From: Chondrus crispus
Taxonomy: Eukaryota; Rhodophyta; Florideophyceae; Gigartinales; Gigartinaceae
Direction of reading: 5' to 3'
Length of the DNA stretch: 64,000 nt
NCBI RefSeq assembly: GCF_000350225.1
Contig: NW_005178895.1
Span: 124,001-188,000, forward strand
The notes beneath the pieces were generated by a model. That model saw nothing but the letters and a program-made list of their open reading frames with translations, made no database searches and had not been told where the DNA came from. The position numbers and the translations under genes were made by a program. Within the stretch, counting starts at the first letter, position 1. Every line of letters begins with the position of its first letter. Below are positions 18,901-28,209 of the stretch, in pieces.

Positions 18901-20088
18901 GAAGGATGCATCGACAAAGTCAAACCTGATTCGGTGTGTAAACTTTTGAAAGCAATCTATGGTCTTAAGCAAGCCCATCGCCAATGGCATAGTAAGATCG
19001 ATGAGTTTCTGATCACTGAACTTGGTTTCAACACTACACGCAGCGACCCATGTCTTTACATTCGACGTCAAGGCAATGTCATCATGATTATCGCGTTGTA
19101 CGTGGACGATCTGCTGCTAGCTGGAAGTGACTTGGAGGCCATATTATGGATGAAAAATGAACTCAACAAACGATTCGATATGAAAGACCTTGGCGAAGCG
19201 AAGACTTGTATTGGTCTAGAGATCGACCGTATACGTTCTAAACACGTCCTGACCGTCACGCAGTCGAAGTATGCCCAAGCAGTACTGAAACGGTTCAAAA
19301 TGTCGGCATGCAATCCTTGCGTTACTCCGACGGAACAGTCTCGACATGTCACAATGCAAGTGGCCGAAACTGGCACTGATGACAACCCATGCCTTGAACC
19401 ATATCGTCAGGCCATTGGATGTCTAATGTTCCTAATGGTCGGGACCCGCCCCGATATTGCGTTTGCCATTGGAAAGTTATCTCAACACTGTGCCGACCCT
19501 CACGAGTCGCACTGGTCAGGTGTGAAACGTGTTTTGAGATACTTGCGTGGGTCCCAGCATCTTGGAATAGTGTTTGGTAAAGATGATCTTAGTACGGAAC
19601 TTCATGGGTATAGCGACGCAGATTGGGGTGGATGCCTTGAATCACGAAAATCAACGAGTGGGTACGTGTTCAAGCTTTGTGATGGGCCTATCAGTTGGGC
19701 TTCCCGGAAACAAACAGTAGTTGCAAAGTCTACTTGTGAGGCAGAATACATCGCACTCAGTGAAGCATGCAAAGAGGCCGCGTGGCTTCGACGCTTCCAT
19801 GCCGATGTACTTGGTGCGAATTCGGATCCAACAATTCGCGTTGGATGTGACAACGCTGGTACGATTGCGTTTGCTCAGAACGAATCTACAAATCGTCGCA
19901 ACAAGCACATTGATATTACGTATCATTTTGTTCGAGATGCGGTGCAGCGAAAACTGGTCACATTGTACCATTGTCCGACAACAGAAATGCCAGCCGATAT
20001 GCTGACCAAACCACTTGGTCGCGTGCTGTTTGAAAAGTTCGTGGGCATGGTTGGGCTTTCCGAGTGCAAAGCTGCCCAAAGCATGTGA
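15970..20088 (+). CDS. gag-pol: Copia Gag-Pol polyprotein, intact, 1372 aa
   Basis: The ATG at 15970 gives MEDQGGGG followed by the copia Gag opening KLTDSNFYVWK; an upstream TTG at 15949 was not used. Gag_pre/UBN2-type helices are followed by a CCHC knuckle (CTNCGHTGHTATRC, ~residue 219). Protease has WLVDSACTAH (~296-306). Integrase has HERFAH (~427), CSACVYGK (~473) and catalytic motifs DLVHSD, RTDRGGEY and QNGVAERLN (~500, 567, 603). Reverse transcriptase has KGRLVARGF and YVDDLLLAG (~1043). RNase H has YSDADWGG (~1213) and CEAEYIAL (~1255). All key catalytic residues seen are present and no stop or frameshift breaks it. Gag and Pol are in one frame as in many copia elements, so the Gag:Pol ratio must be set by splicing, proteolysis or translation. 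It would make virus-like particles and integrate cDNA. Confidence 0.97.
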   Translation: MEDQGGGGSIRIDKLTDSNFYVWKQKIQLLLALRDVDQYIVEGRVPSEERAEERKKWIRGDSKAKALIGLSLSDEHLEHVRDVDTAHEMWEAIVNVFERHTLLNKLAARREFYTVKMLSGEKVLAYINRVKQLAAILKSMSVNIDDKEMAMAVLNGLPARFEALIVALDALGNEEKIFSLDFVKSRLLQEEQRANMKSSSSQTSALVNRAPNNRDINDYKCTNCGHTGHTATRCWGKDLNGRRPAPPSGYKPRMSQRKQSAFVTQKPDPDMVVNSVDFTCLMSKASHTNDMEMLPSWLVDSACTAHITYDRSLFATYEPLESASVQMGTKASAKVAGRGDVHLKLNVNGRIEPCKLTDVLHVPDFAFSLLSVSRMTELGLKVGFENGKCMIRRSSTVVATATLVGELYVLDIVSDIGSAHAATLQTWHERFAHVHSQGIASMIRDNVVSGVKLLGNEANKINNTDNDCISEKCSACVYGKATRSVIPKERSSRRAYFCLDLVHSDVCGPLEVQSIGGAKYFITFIDDHSNWSVVYPMHHKSEAFERYKMFAQLAQTHTGRKIKVLRTDRGGEYLSTEFKSFLIANGTQHQMTTAYTPEQNGVAERLNRTLVNLVRSMLAHKKVTKGFWAEALANAVYVRNRVTSRAIPPKMTPYHLWMKSVPNVGHLRVFGSKCWYTLPKHNIQKLDARAKEAMFLGYAENTKAYKLWDGDLHKVIVSRDVTFDESTGGKSGEPMDTNEEATTDDDTINLNIDEEVAENDAVASEASSPDEQQDSDESSNSSPTAGEDETTETVEQHVVEEETIDPPTNLRRSTRVRKTPGAWWAAALVTAGLLSHAHVITEIPNSYKQAMDSPKARFWQKGIDKELASQHKNKTWTLVPRSQASNVLTSRWVFGVKQLPDESGKLVETAKGRLVARGFQQVEGIDYTETFAPVIKFTTIRLLLALVAHFDLELHQMDVVTAFLNGELHEEIYMEQPEGCIDKVKPDSVCKLLKAIYGLKQAHRQWHSKIDEFLITELGFNTTRSDPCLYIRRQGNVIMIIALYVDDLLLAGSDLEAILWMKNELNKRFDMKDLGEAKTCIGLEIDRIRSKHVLTVTQSKYAQAVLKRFKMSACNPCVTPTEQSRHVTMQVAETGTDDNPCLEPYRQAIGCLMFLMVGTRPDIAFAIGKLSQHCADPHESHWSGVKRVLRYLRGSQHLGIVFGKDDLSTELHGYSDADWGGCLESRKSTSGYVFKLCDGPISWASRKQTVVAKSTCEAEYIALSEACKEAAWLRRFHADVLGANSDPTIRVGCDNAGTIAFAQNESTNRRNKHIDITYHFVRDAVQRKLVTLYHCPTTEMPADMLTKPLGRVLFEKFVGMVGLSECKAAQSM

Positions 20089-20090
20089 TC

Positions 20091-20099
20091 GAGGGGAGG
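20091..20099 (+). other. Polypurine tract
   Basis: GAGGGGAGG directly precedes the 3' LTR, just after the gag-pol stop, as needed to prime plus-strand DNA. Confidence 0.85.
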
Positions 20100-21367
20100 T
20101 ATTGAAAATGTGCGACCACATGCTGTTATCTGAAAAGTGCAAAATCGAGTGACACGTGTACATGACTGCACGGTCCGGGCGCTCTTACCCATATCACGAC
20201 ATGACACGTGTAAAATCCCAGATTTTGGGGTTCCGGGGACGAAAGTGGCCTCTCGGAGGGTCATGCAAATTTGCATAGTTTTGCCAAGTGGAACCTTGGC
20301 CCGTAGCACTATAGACTACACAGGAAATACTGCAATTCTATTGGCCCTCAGGTCTAATGCTGCATATCTATTGGTCGAGCGTTGTCCACGTGTGCGTCAT
20401 TGGCCTTGTGATGTACTTTAAATGGCCTGTATATGCCATAATTACGTTGTTTTGGGGGTTTCAAGTGGTTTGCCATGGTTGTAATGGGTAACTGCATGGG
20501 GCCCCCGGGCGGGACACATGTATCCCGTGTACACATGTACACGTCGCCAGGTGGATTCGTGTACGTACACATGTACACGCATCCAGGTGTATGCACATGA
20601 GGGTTTACAGTTTTACAGTGTCAGACTGTTTGCGATCCTGCGCGTGTCTGAGTACAGTACATGTGAATCAAAAGTACAACAAGTACTTCTCGCGAGAGGA
20701 ATACAGTTGTGCGATTATTCTGTGTACGCGTCACGCTGTATGCCAGTCTTGCGTGAGCACGCGCCGTTGCACTGTGCTCTCGTCATGGTGCGCCGTTGGA
20801 TGCAAGTTCATGACAGTACTCGTGTGATTTACATGTATTCTCATGTGAGTTGTGTAGAAAGTCTGGATGCACATTGTTATAACTTGCCATAATTATCTGA
20901 CAGTGCTTGGCGAAATTAGTAAGGTGAGAAACAAGGATACGTATGGCGATTGTGATATGAGAGACGTTTGCGTTGTTGGAAATAGACAAGTGCCAAGTTG
21001 TTCGTTGCACAACAATGAAGTCTGGCATGACTGGATGCAGATTAGTAAGGTGTGAAACAGTTGCATGCATAGGGCCATGGTTTACAGTCATTTGGAATGT
21101 GTAGAAATAGTTGTGAGCTAATAGTTACGAATCGATTCGTAAGGTGGAAATCGAACAGTATGGTCGGGCCACAAGAGGACCGCGCTTGGTCGCGCATAGT
21201 AGAGTATGGTTTACTGGGAGTCGGAGTAGAGCGATAGTGTAGCTAGCACTCGAAGTGTATAAGTATCGCAGGAAAACGGCTTCAAAGTAAACCTCGGCAC
21301 CAACTCCTTCACTCACACACATCAACCTGCCTTCTTTCTTTCCCTTGCCCCTCCGAACCTACCATTA
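20100..21367 (+). repeat. 3' LTR of the copia element
   Basis: Same 1268 bp as the 5' LTR, offset by 6619. Its TATA-like box (21258-21265) points at the interrupted ORF that resumes at 21370. The first ATG after the LTR is the one inside the target duplication, in the good initiation context CCATGG. LTR-driven expression of the downstream part is therefore possible. Confidence 0.9.
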
Positions 21368-21372
21368 CCATG
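21368..21372. repeat. Target-site duplication CCATG, right
   Basis: Second copy of the 5-bp duplication; it includes the ATG that now begins the downstream frame. Confidence 0.9.
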
Positions 21373-23432
21373 GAGCTTCAAAATGTCCCTAACACATCTG
21401 ATATGGAAACACAGCCCCCCATGACAAGAGAAGGTGAGGAACCACGGCCAAGACTAGAGCAGGATCCCGAAATTTTTCTTCCTAATCCGCGAACTCCCGT
21501 GCACTCGAACCGAGACAACTTTCCCATTCGAGATGGAGGTGTCCTTGGCAATTCAACAGCTCCGATCCGTGATTTTCAAGCTATACATAGGAATGGCAGG
21601 CAATTCCCGCAAATGAGTGAACGAGAGAACGAAACCCCTGGTGGGCATTCGAATCGCAATGCAGTGCTTGACCGTCGAAGGGTTCTTGGAACGTCCGAAA
21701 TCGCTCAACTTAAATCCGACCCGTCTTTTAGGATATTTTTGGAGAACCTTCAGAGAACTCTTTTAACCAAGTTCAATACAGTCGAAAGTGCGATCAAAAA
21801 TCTAGGACAAGAAGTTTATTCTGTCAAAAATCTCGTTACAGATGGCATGTTAGGAATGAAGGCAGGTTCAAGTTCTGGTTTGCGGAAGAAATCGAAGAGA
21901 AGCTCCAACTTCACCTCGAAATGGGCGTTCAAAGACCTCGTGGAACAGGAGAATGCTTCCTTGGGAGCGCAAGTAGAGTTCGTGTTTGGCTCTTCTCTGC
22001 TGTCAGAAACTCTTACAGGTTGCGTATGTCACTTCATGGAGTATACTTGGTCCCTTGGCATTAAACTAGCTCACACACACCTGGCTATGGCTGCGTTCTT
22101 GTACGGGCACAACAAAACAGCAACGAAAAAGGCGTTTGCATGCGGATTGGCGCTAGTGCATTGTGATTTCAAGTTCAGGTACGTAAAGAAGCTGTTCGAG
22201 AGTGCTAGAAGGCGCAGGATTGACGTTTCATACAGCGAGAGAAACGATGACAGAGACAGTGTTAGTCATGAACACCGCCATCCTCAGCGTGAAATGCCTC
22301 ACTGGCTAGAGACTGGATATGTCGGAAAAGATATACTGAAGATAACAAGAAAACTGGTAGAAACGAAGGAGAAGCCCCCCAAACCCATCGTGGAAACCGT
22401 GAAGGGACGAGAGGCCATCTACATCGCTCAAAGTGTGTACGCAATGGTGACCGACTTTTTTAGGGAGTCCCGAGTTGCAGCCAAGAAGCGTTTTTTTGAA
22501 GATCTTGGGTTCATGCTGATTCCGTGGGAGTCGCGACGAGACGAGGCATACCGGAAGGCTTTCAGCCCCCGAAGTTATCGTTTAAGTATCCAGATCACTA
22601 TTTCAACATCGGGGATCAAATTACATCTGCAGTTACGTCTGACATTCCAAACGCGGTGGCATTAAACAAATGCCTTCTGCGGGAAATGAGTGATTCTCGA
22701 TTGGAATTACATGTTCTACTGGAGTACGATGTTCTTGTGGGTGAGGGTTTACTAAAAAATGGCGGACAGAGGAGAGGCTTTCAGCCAGCCCAACGCAAAC
22801 GTATGCACCGCACAATTAACCTTGCTGTAGTATCTCTAAATTTGTTTCTAGCGTACACCCAAGGCAAAGACGTGACTGATTTTCTTTGCAGTCATTCAGG
22901 CTCTCTACGGACAGTTTTCCGAACTGCATTGCTATTTCGTTTGTTTGTCAACGATGTTATCAACGGCAGGAGTCATTTGGCTTTGCCGTCTACCTTGCGT
23001 ACCATGGAGGATGATGAAGGGGTACAGGAACAAAATAACAGTGGCGGCGGTACATTGTTGTTTCCGGGCGAAGCAGAGGAAGATGAAGCAGACCAGCCAC
23101 AGCATAGTAACCATGATGAATACGAGGAAAGCGAAGAAAACGGTAGCAACATGGCTCGTGTGCGGATTTTAAACTTCCTGCCAGGTCTTTCGAAACAGAA
23201 AGATGTATTGGATGCACAAATCCTAAGGATATCTCCGGCAGCATTCGACAAACTGTGCACAATTTTTCCAACAGGTACCTCAGAACGAGAAAATGCGAGA
23301 GAGGCGGGTAAAAGTGTCGAAAATATGCAACAGGTTCAGGATCAATTGTGGGAAGATGACTCCAATGATGATGATGAGTTTAATTTCGAGCACCTTCTTC
23401 AGGGTAGCAGCAGAAACAGGAATGAGGGGTGA
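21370..23432 (+). pseudogene. 3' part of the copia-split unknown gene, with one frameshift
   Basis: From the ATG at 21370 a 431-codon frame runs to 22665. A second frame (from about 22524) runs on to TGA at 23432. The two overlap. The translation switches sensibly near the C5 run at 22566-22570, so loss of one C (six to five) best explains the break. The protein is polar at the N-terminus and helical in the middle (LENLQRTLLTKFNTVESAIKN is one long helix-like segment, cut short here). It ends in very acidic stretches near EDDEGVQ and WEDDSNDDDEF. It is divergent to the transposase and could be a second transposon gene, like the accessory proteins of CACTA elements. The family is not recognised. 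It could still be translated to residue 431. Confidence 0.5.
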
Positions 23433-24929
23433 TTTGCCTCATGTTACAGTATATCCATGACTACTTATTTCACGCGATACTTGAAGTTTTGAGTCGTGGG
23501 AGAGTGTACTCTTGCAAAGGCTTACCCTGTCCGAGAAGAACTCACAATGTGGGATCATAATGCTCAAATGTGAGTTCTAGGAATTAATCTGATAGAGAAG
23601 TTTGGAGATGGCAATGAGTTCTTCCAATGAATAATAAAGGTATCAATTTTCACGGATATCAGATACAACACTGAATACATCAAACCTTTCCCCGACATGT
23701 CTGAGGTTTCAGAGGTAGAGTAGGCAGATACAGGGTAGATATTATGTTAGGAAAGGGAGAGAGAGAAGTTACTGTGAGTTGGGGGTGGGTGAGGTGGATG
23801 TGATCTGGGCGGATTTGATCACGACTGAGAGGGCCGAACACTTTAGTGATGGCAGGGTACATGTGGGGCGGGGTGGTTATATAGAATTGGTGACAGTAAC
23901 TGTAGTGATACCGTGGAGGATGGAAGACTTCACCTGATCATCTGATCTACCACAACCGAAACCCTCTACTCCTCGCGCCCTTCCATTTCCCCTCCTTGAA
24001 CCCTCTTCCCCTTGATCCCCCTCCAACACCTTGTCCATCACCAACATGTCGACCCCCGACCCTCGAGCACGACCTCTTCCTCTCCTCCCTCACCCCCGGA
24101 CCCGACCTTCACCTCACGAAACATCCATCCCACCAACCTCCTTGACATCACCCAATATCACACGCCAACCCGCTCTTCCTGGCATATTCACCCACCTCTT
24201 CATATAACAATCTCTCATCCAAAAACCATGGAATGATTTTCCTAGCGCTCCACGACATCAATTGCCCTCTTCACTTGCGTCGTGAATCGCATTCCCGCGC
24301 GGTGGCTTGCCTTCCGATTCCCAACCTGTACGACACGAAGGTACTGTAACTTTACAGCACATACGTACAGCTTGTCGCCCCGCCACCGCCTCCTCTCGCC
24401 GCCTCCCGAAAATTTAGGCCAAAAAGGAGGGTGGCTACAGCTCACCGGGGGACATGTGCATTGCTGGACAGGCGAGGCTGGCTTGATTCCCCACACCGAC
24501 GCCGCCGTCCGGTGTTAAAATTGGACAAATTTAATGAGGGTGGGATTTCACATGAGACCGCACGTTGCGCACGGGCGGGCCTGTGCCGCACGCGTAACAC
24601 GCTCCCACACACCTCTGCTGAAATGTCCATGCGGCGGGACAAGACCAGCATGGCGACACGGCCCTCAGTATAATTCCAATAATTTTTTCAACCAATACAT
24701 TCATGCCAAATGTCCAGGTGCTCGGGTGCTGGCACCGCGAACTCTTCGTTAGGAACGGCCCTTACACCCCCGGGATCAATGGCGCGTCTCCCGTCTCAGT
24801 GGCGGCCTTCCCAAATGGTGGATTTTTGATCCGCAAGCTCGTCAATCGTCCTCATCGTCGCCGTCAACAGGTGTCGTCCCCCGCTCTCCCTCCCCATTTT
24901 CATTCGCATCTCAGCCCCTCCATTTCACA
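23433..24929. other. No gene seen; CT-rich tracts
   Basis: Follows the end of the split gene. A polyadenylation-like AATAAT/AATAAA stretch occurs near 23630. About 23940-24230 is CT-rich. No frame with family signals, and no transposon terminus could be fixed. Confidence 0.35.
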
Positions 24930-26017
24930 ATGGCCTTCCTCTTCCCTCCCCCTCCACCGCCCCCCTTTCATGTGGGCACATTTCCCAGCCCCTCCCCTCA
25001 AGGCCCCTCTCCCGCACTCCCCATCCGTCGTCGTTGCACCCTCACCCCCCCTTTCACCATCTCCAACCCCTTCAGAAACCCCGATGGAAACACATTCCTT
25101 GGCCGCGTCCACGTCCTTGAGCGCAAAAAATACCCCTCTCCGTCATCGACTCAGCGTGCGTTTGCACCCATCGCCAAACAGAATGTCAACCGCAAGCAAG
25201 TCGACGCCGCCATCGACGTCTGCAATAACTGGTTTACAGAAAACGGCTACCCGTGCTCCCGCCTCTCCATCGTCACTTACCCTTCGATTTTCAACCGCAC
25301 GCTCGCCCTTTACTCCATTGAGCCCCGCCTGCACGCCATCCGTCTTGTCGCGGTCGACAGCAACGGCAAACCCGTCGAGGACGCCTCCGTCGTCACAAGA
25401 GTCGACCTGATCGGGGATCGGGTCGGATAATCTACCCTGGCATGAACAGAAATCGCTGGGGGGTGTCATGAATGTGCGCGGTTATGACCATGGAGAGCTG
25501 GGACGGTACAAGTCGTTTTGGGACGGGGCGACTTGAGCTTAGGGTACCGTTGACGCGCGGTGCTCTCCCGGGGGCAGTTCCAGAAGATGATGAGAGCGAA
25601 AACGAAAAGGACGGAAAGCAAAGCGACACCAGTGCCGGCAAGGACATCGATAAATCTGCTACTCAACAAAAGACGAGTGGCACTAAGGGAGGCAGCTAAA
25701 AGACCCCCGCCGTCCAAAACGACAAGGGGGCTAATGCAGAGAGTGAAGACAACACCTCTGTATCGAAACACGTGAATGATGCCCCAGCGAATCGATCTGG
25801 AAAGGTGATCTCACCCGGTTTGCTGGACAGCTTGCCGGCGTTAGTGGGTGTTATGTTTGGGGATATTGCCGTCTCTAATGAACAGATACGAGAACCGATT
25901 GGGATGAGCTACGGAGTCGGTGTTCGCATTGGAGGCATAATCACGATGAACTGGACAAGGACGATGGACGGGAGAAAATCGCGACTCCATTTTGGGTTGA
26001 TCGATAGAAGTCTGTAA
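24930..26017 (+). pseudogene. Omp85-family outer-envelope protein (Toc75/OEP80-like), decayed
   Basis: Pieces of an Omp85-type beta-barrel translocase in order. From the ATG at 24930 a Pro/Ser-rich leader precedes a POTRA-like unit (about residues 90-150): AAIDVCNNWFTENGYPCSRL, then LALYSIEPRLHAIRL. A stop follows at 25430. In a new frame at about 25455-25520 comes GGVMNVRGYDHGELGRYKS, the hallmark GG-x3-VRGY-x2-G-x-(L/V)-G segment of Toc75/OEP80/Sam50. It is followed, again shifted, by LELRVPLTRG. The last ~30 residues before 26017 (GMSYGVGVRIGGIITMNW, then RLHFGL) fit the final barrel strand. Most barrel strands between POTRA and VRGY are missing and at least two frame changes are needed. 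The gene is dead. It normally inserts or imports proteins at the outer membrane of plastids or mitochondria. Confidence 0.65.
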
Positions 26018-26221
26018 AGGTAGCAGTGCGATCTTGCCAGTTAAGAATTAAGTATAAATCCCCGGAATCATCCCACATGACAAGAGCTAGTTCTCGTACT
26101 ATCGCTTGCGTTCTTGTTGCCAACGGTAAACGGCAGGCGCTCCTGTCGTAGAATTCGCTCGTCTTTCCAACACACGACGCCCCTTGCTCAGCAGAGCCTT
26201 CTCCGAGGCCATGTCCTTCAG
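26018..26221. other. No gene seen
   Basis: Short flank of the pseudogene; nothing identified. Confidence 0.3.
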
Positions 26222-26279
26222 CACCGTCCTCAATTTTCCGTGTCGCTCCTCACCGTCCTCAATTTTCCGTGTCGCTCCT
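26222..26279. repeat. 29-bp perfect tandem duplication
   Basis: Unit CACCGTCCTCAATTTTCCGT plus nine more bases, present twice (26222-26250, 26251-26279). Since 29 is not a multiple of three it shifts any frame crossing it, including a charged minus-strand frame at 26230-26598. Confidence 0.85.
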
Positions 26280-26782
26280 GCCGCTGTTGCAATTCCTTGT
26301 ACGCTTTCTTCGTCGACCTTAGCGTTGCTCGATGCCCTCCACCACTATGTAAGGAGCCCGTCCCTTTCCGCTCACTCAGCTCCTTTTCTAGCCCCGCCAT
26401 CTCCTCTTCATCATCCACAAACATGACATGCTTCCTGGGGACGCCCGAAGCCGCCGCTACACCATGCAGACTCTTCTTCAGCCTGTGGACTCTCCTACCT
26501 TCCATTGCGCATTTCATTCCCACATATCCACTATATGCACCACGACGCCCCTCGAAAAGCTGCGCCGCGAGCTGCGCACGTGCCACCGCGGCGGACACAC
26601 CGGCTGCCCTTCACGCCGTCAAAACTTTTCGGTCATGCATGCAGATCATTTTTGAAAATATGACAAATGATTTGCACGCGTCATGCATTCTTATTGGCTT
26701 GTCTTCGTCGTTTTCTGTACCCCCACCGTTTTCCATCTGGTAAATTTACCAGGAGAAGGATCGCCGGAACCCCATCCTTCCG

Positions 26783-26929
26783 ATGGAACCAGAGGCCCCG
26801 CCTTCCCCTGAACTAGCGCCCGAAGTTGATAACATCTACCACGAGGGAGTCCTGTACAATGTCTACAATGTCCTCACATTTAAGAACAAGCGCTTTTACG
26901 ACATCGCGTACGAGTCTGCCGAGCGGTAG
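26783..26929 (+). pseudogene. Short decayed ORF, unknown family
   Basis: 49 codons from the ATG at 26783. The second half is coding-like (VLYNVYNVLTFKNKRFYD), followed by stops at 26927 and soon after with continued coding-like sequence. It looks like the start of a degraded gene; no family recognised. Confidence 0.25.
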
Positions 26930-27237
26930 TACTAGGTCGACTTTTCCGTCCGCAAGTGACGTTTTGTCAGCGCAAAGAGCGATGCGATTGAGGAAGATCC
27001 CCCGTTAAGGAAGCATCGGGTGCTTGCCGCCGGGCACGTTGGTGAAGAGGGCTACAATGGGAAGTGGGGCACGTTGCGGAAGAGGGCTGTAGGGCTGTAG
27101 TAGGAGGGGCGGGATCTGAAGACTACGGGTCGGTGGCATGGATCTTCACTAAGGGGAGCCGTGGGGAATTATGCGTTTGCAGCTCTACGTGTACACGTTT
27201 AAGAGTCGGGTATCACGTTCAAGTGTCGGGTGTCGGG

Positions 27238-27245
27238 TATAAAAG
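27238..27245 (+). promoter_or_regulatory. TATA box candidate TATAAAAG
   Basis: A consensus TATAAAAG about 25 bp before a hairpin (27264-27292) and 60 bp before the structured segment at 27302. No good protein frame follows, so it may serve a small RNA. Confidence 0.35.
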
Positions 27246-27301
27246 GGCTGGAAATTTACTACTGGCGACCGCCAGTAAGGTCGGTAGTCGCCGCATGCAA
27301 A

Positions 27302-27403
27302 GGCGGGGCGACGGAGAAAAGGGCTTCGCAGGGGTGGTGTGCTTCGGTACCACTCCCCTGCTGCCCTTTTCTTTTGGTCGCGAGTTCAATTCCTCGCCCC
27401 GCC
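27302..27403 (+). ncRNA. Candidate structured RNA with nested arms
   Basis: A 102-nt segment folds by eye into an outer stem GGCGGGG/CCCCGCC (27302-27308 with 27397-27403). Inside are a 10-bp stem AGAAAAGGGC/GCCCTTTTCT (27315-27324 with 27363-27372), an apical stem GCAGGGGTGGT/ACCACTCCCCTGC with one bulge, and a side arm GCGAG-TTCAATTC-CTCGC. The side arm resembles a tRNA T-arm (TTCAATTC) but its loop is eight nt, and no anticodon or D-arm is visible, so a normal tRNA is excluded. Internal T runs argue against a pol III product. A small RNA, a tRNA-derived repeat or chance GC-rich pairing remain open. Confidence 0.3.
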
Positions 27404-28209
27404 CCCCACCCTTGGAAGCCCCTCGTAGCTAGTAAGTTCCGCGGCGCAGCGCAGGCGCAAGAAGAGTGTAGAGTCGCTTTTTAAAAGGCGGAAGCCAAGG
27501 TACATCGAAGACTGTAGGGATAAGCACATACACGACGTGTCCGTTCCGTGTAATATACGAGGGACTGGAGCTGCTTCGGAAGTTATGACTATTAAAGTGG
27601 CGCAGACGCGGAATGTGGAGGAGGCGGCGCTGGGCTTTGATATTATCGAGTGCGTAGAGTTGAGGGAGCTAGTTTGAGAGGTGGACGGGAAAGAAGAAGT
27701 GTTGGAAAGGGTGGTGCGGTGGAAAGGGCGGAAGAATATTGGGATAGTAATGCCGCGCGAGCAGACGGCGACGATAAAGCGACGCCTGGGCTAGCTAGAG
27801 AGAGATGAGGGAGATAGAGAGGGTTTTCATTAAAGGAGGCGGGGAGGACTTTGTTGGTTGGTGTGGGCAGTTGGAATGGGGTGAAGAGAGATGGAGGTGG
27901 GAATGCGTCATAGAACGGGCCGGAGCATCTCTCAAGGAGACGCGTTTTCACGCGTGCCGTGCCACGTGCGCTCTTCTGCGCCAAAAACGGGCCCTGTCCC
28001 TCCCCACGCACACGCGCTGGATCCTGCGCGCCGTCTACGGCACTGTAAATTTACCCCTTTTGCATCCATCCAGTTGCACCCACCCCTCCCCTCTACGCGT
28101 TACGGACCCCCTTCCTTTGCCTTCCCCCGCCCCCCAAACCCAGACGCCTACCGAAAACCATACCACCTCCCCTTTGTTTTCTGTCCCCCCTTACCCCCAA
28201 ACCCTCCCG
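27404..28209. other. No gene seen
   Basis: Purine-rich + strand frames at about 27500-27800 are broken and unrecognised. A CT-rich stretch before 28210 could be a promoter. Confidence 0.3.

Larger units (their letters stand above)
13481..21367 (+). mobile_element. Full-length Ty1/copia LTR retrotransposon, 7.9 kb
   Basis: Two direct LTRs (13481-14748 and 20100-21367), a primer site, one uninterrupted gag-pol frame, a polypurine tract and a 5-bp target duplication make a complete element. The order within pol is protease, integrase, reverse transcriptase, RNase H, the copia order. The LTR pair shows no difference where I compared it, and every LTR-internal frame translates identically. Insertion is therefore very recent and the element may be active. 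Unusual features are the additional spliced zinc-finger ORF upstream of gag, a long (GTCGTT)-like tract in the leader, and LTR ends reading TA...TA. It sits within an ORF that starts at 13289. Confidence 0.95.

Noticed and set aside
26114-26743. 209-codon + frame and 122-codon minus frame
   Set aside because: They overlap each other, the + frame is Ser/Pro/Cys-rich without a domain, and the minus frame is broken by the 29-bp duplication.
27302-27403. tRNA (including tRNA-Sec) gene
   Set aside because: The acceptor-like stem and TTCAATTC arm are suggestive, but the loop is eight nt and no D-arm or anticodon arm can be drawn. Kept only as a structured-RNA candidate.
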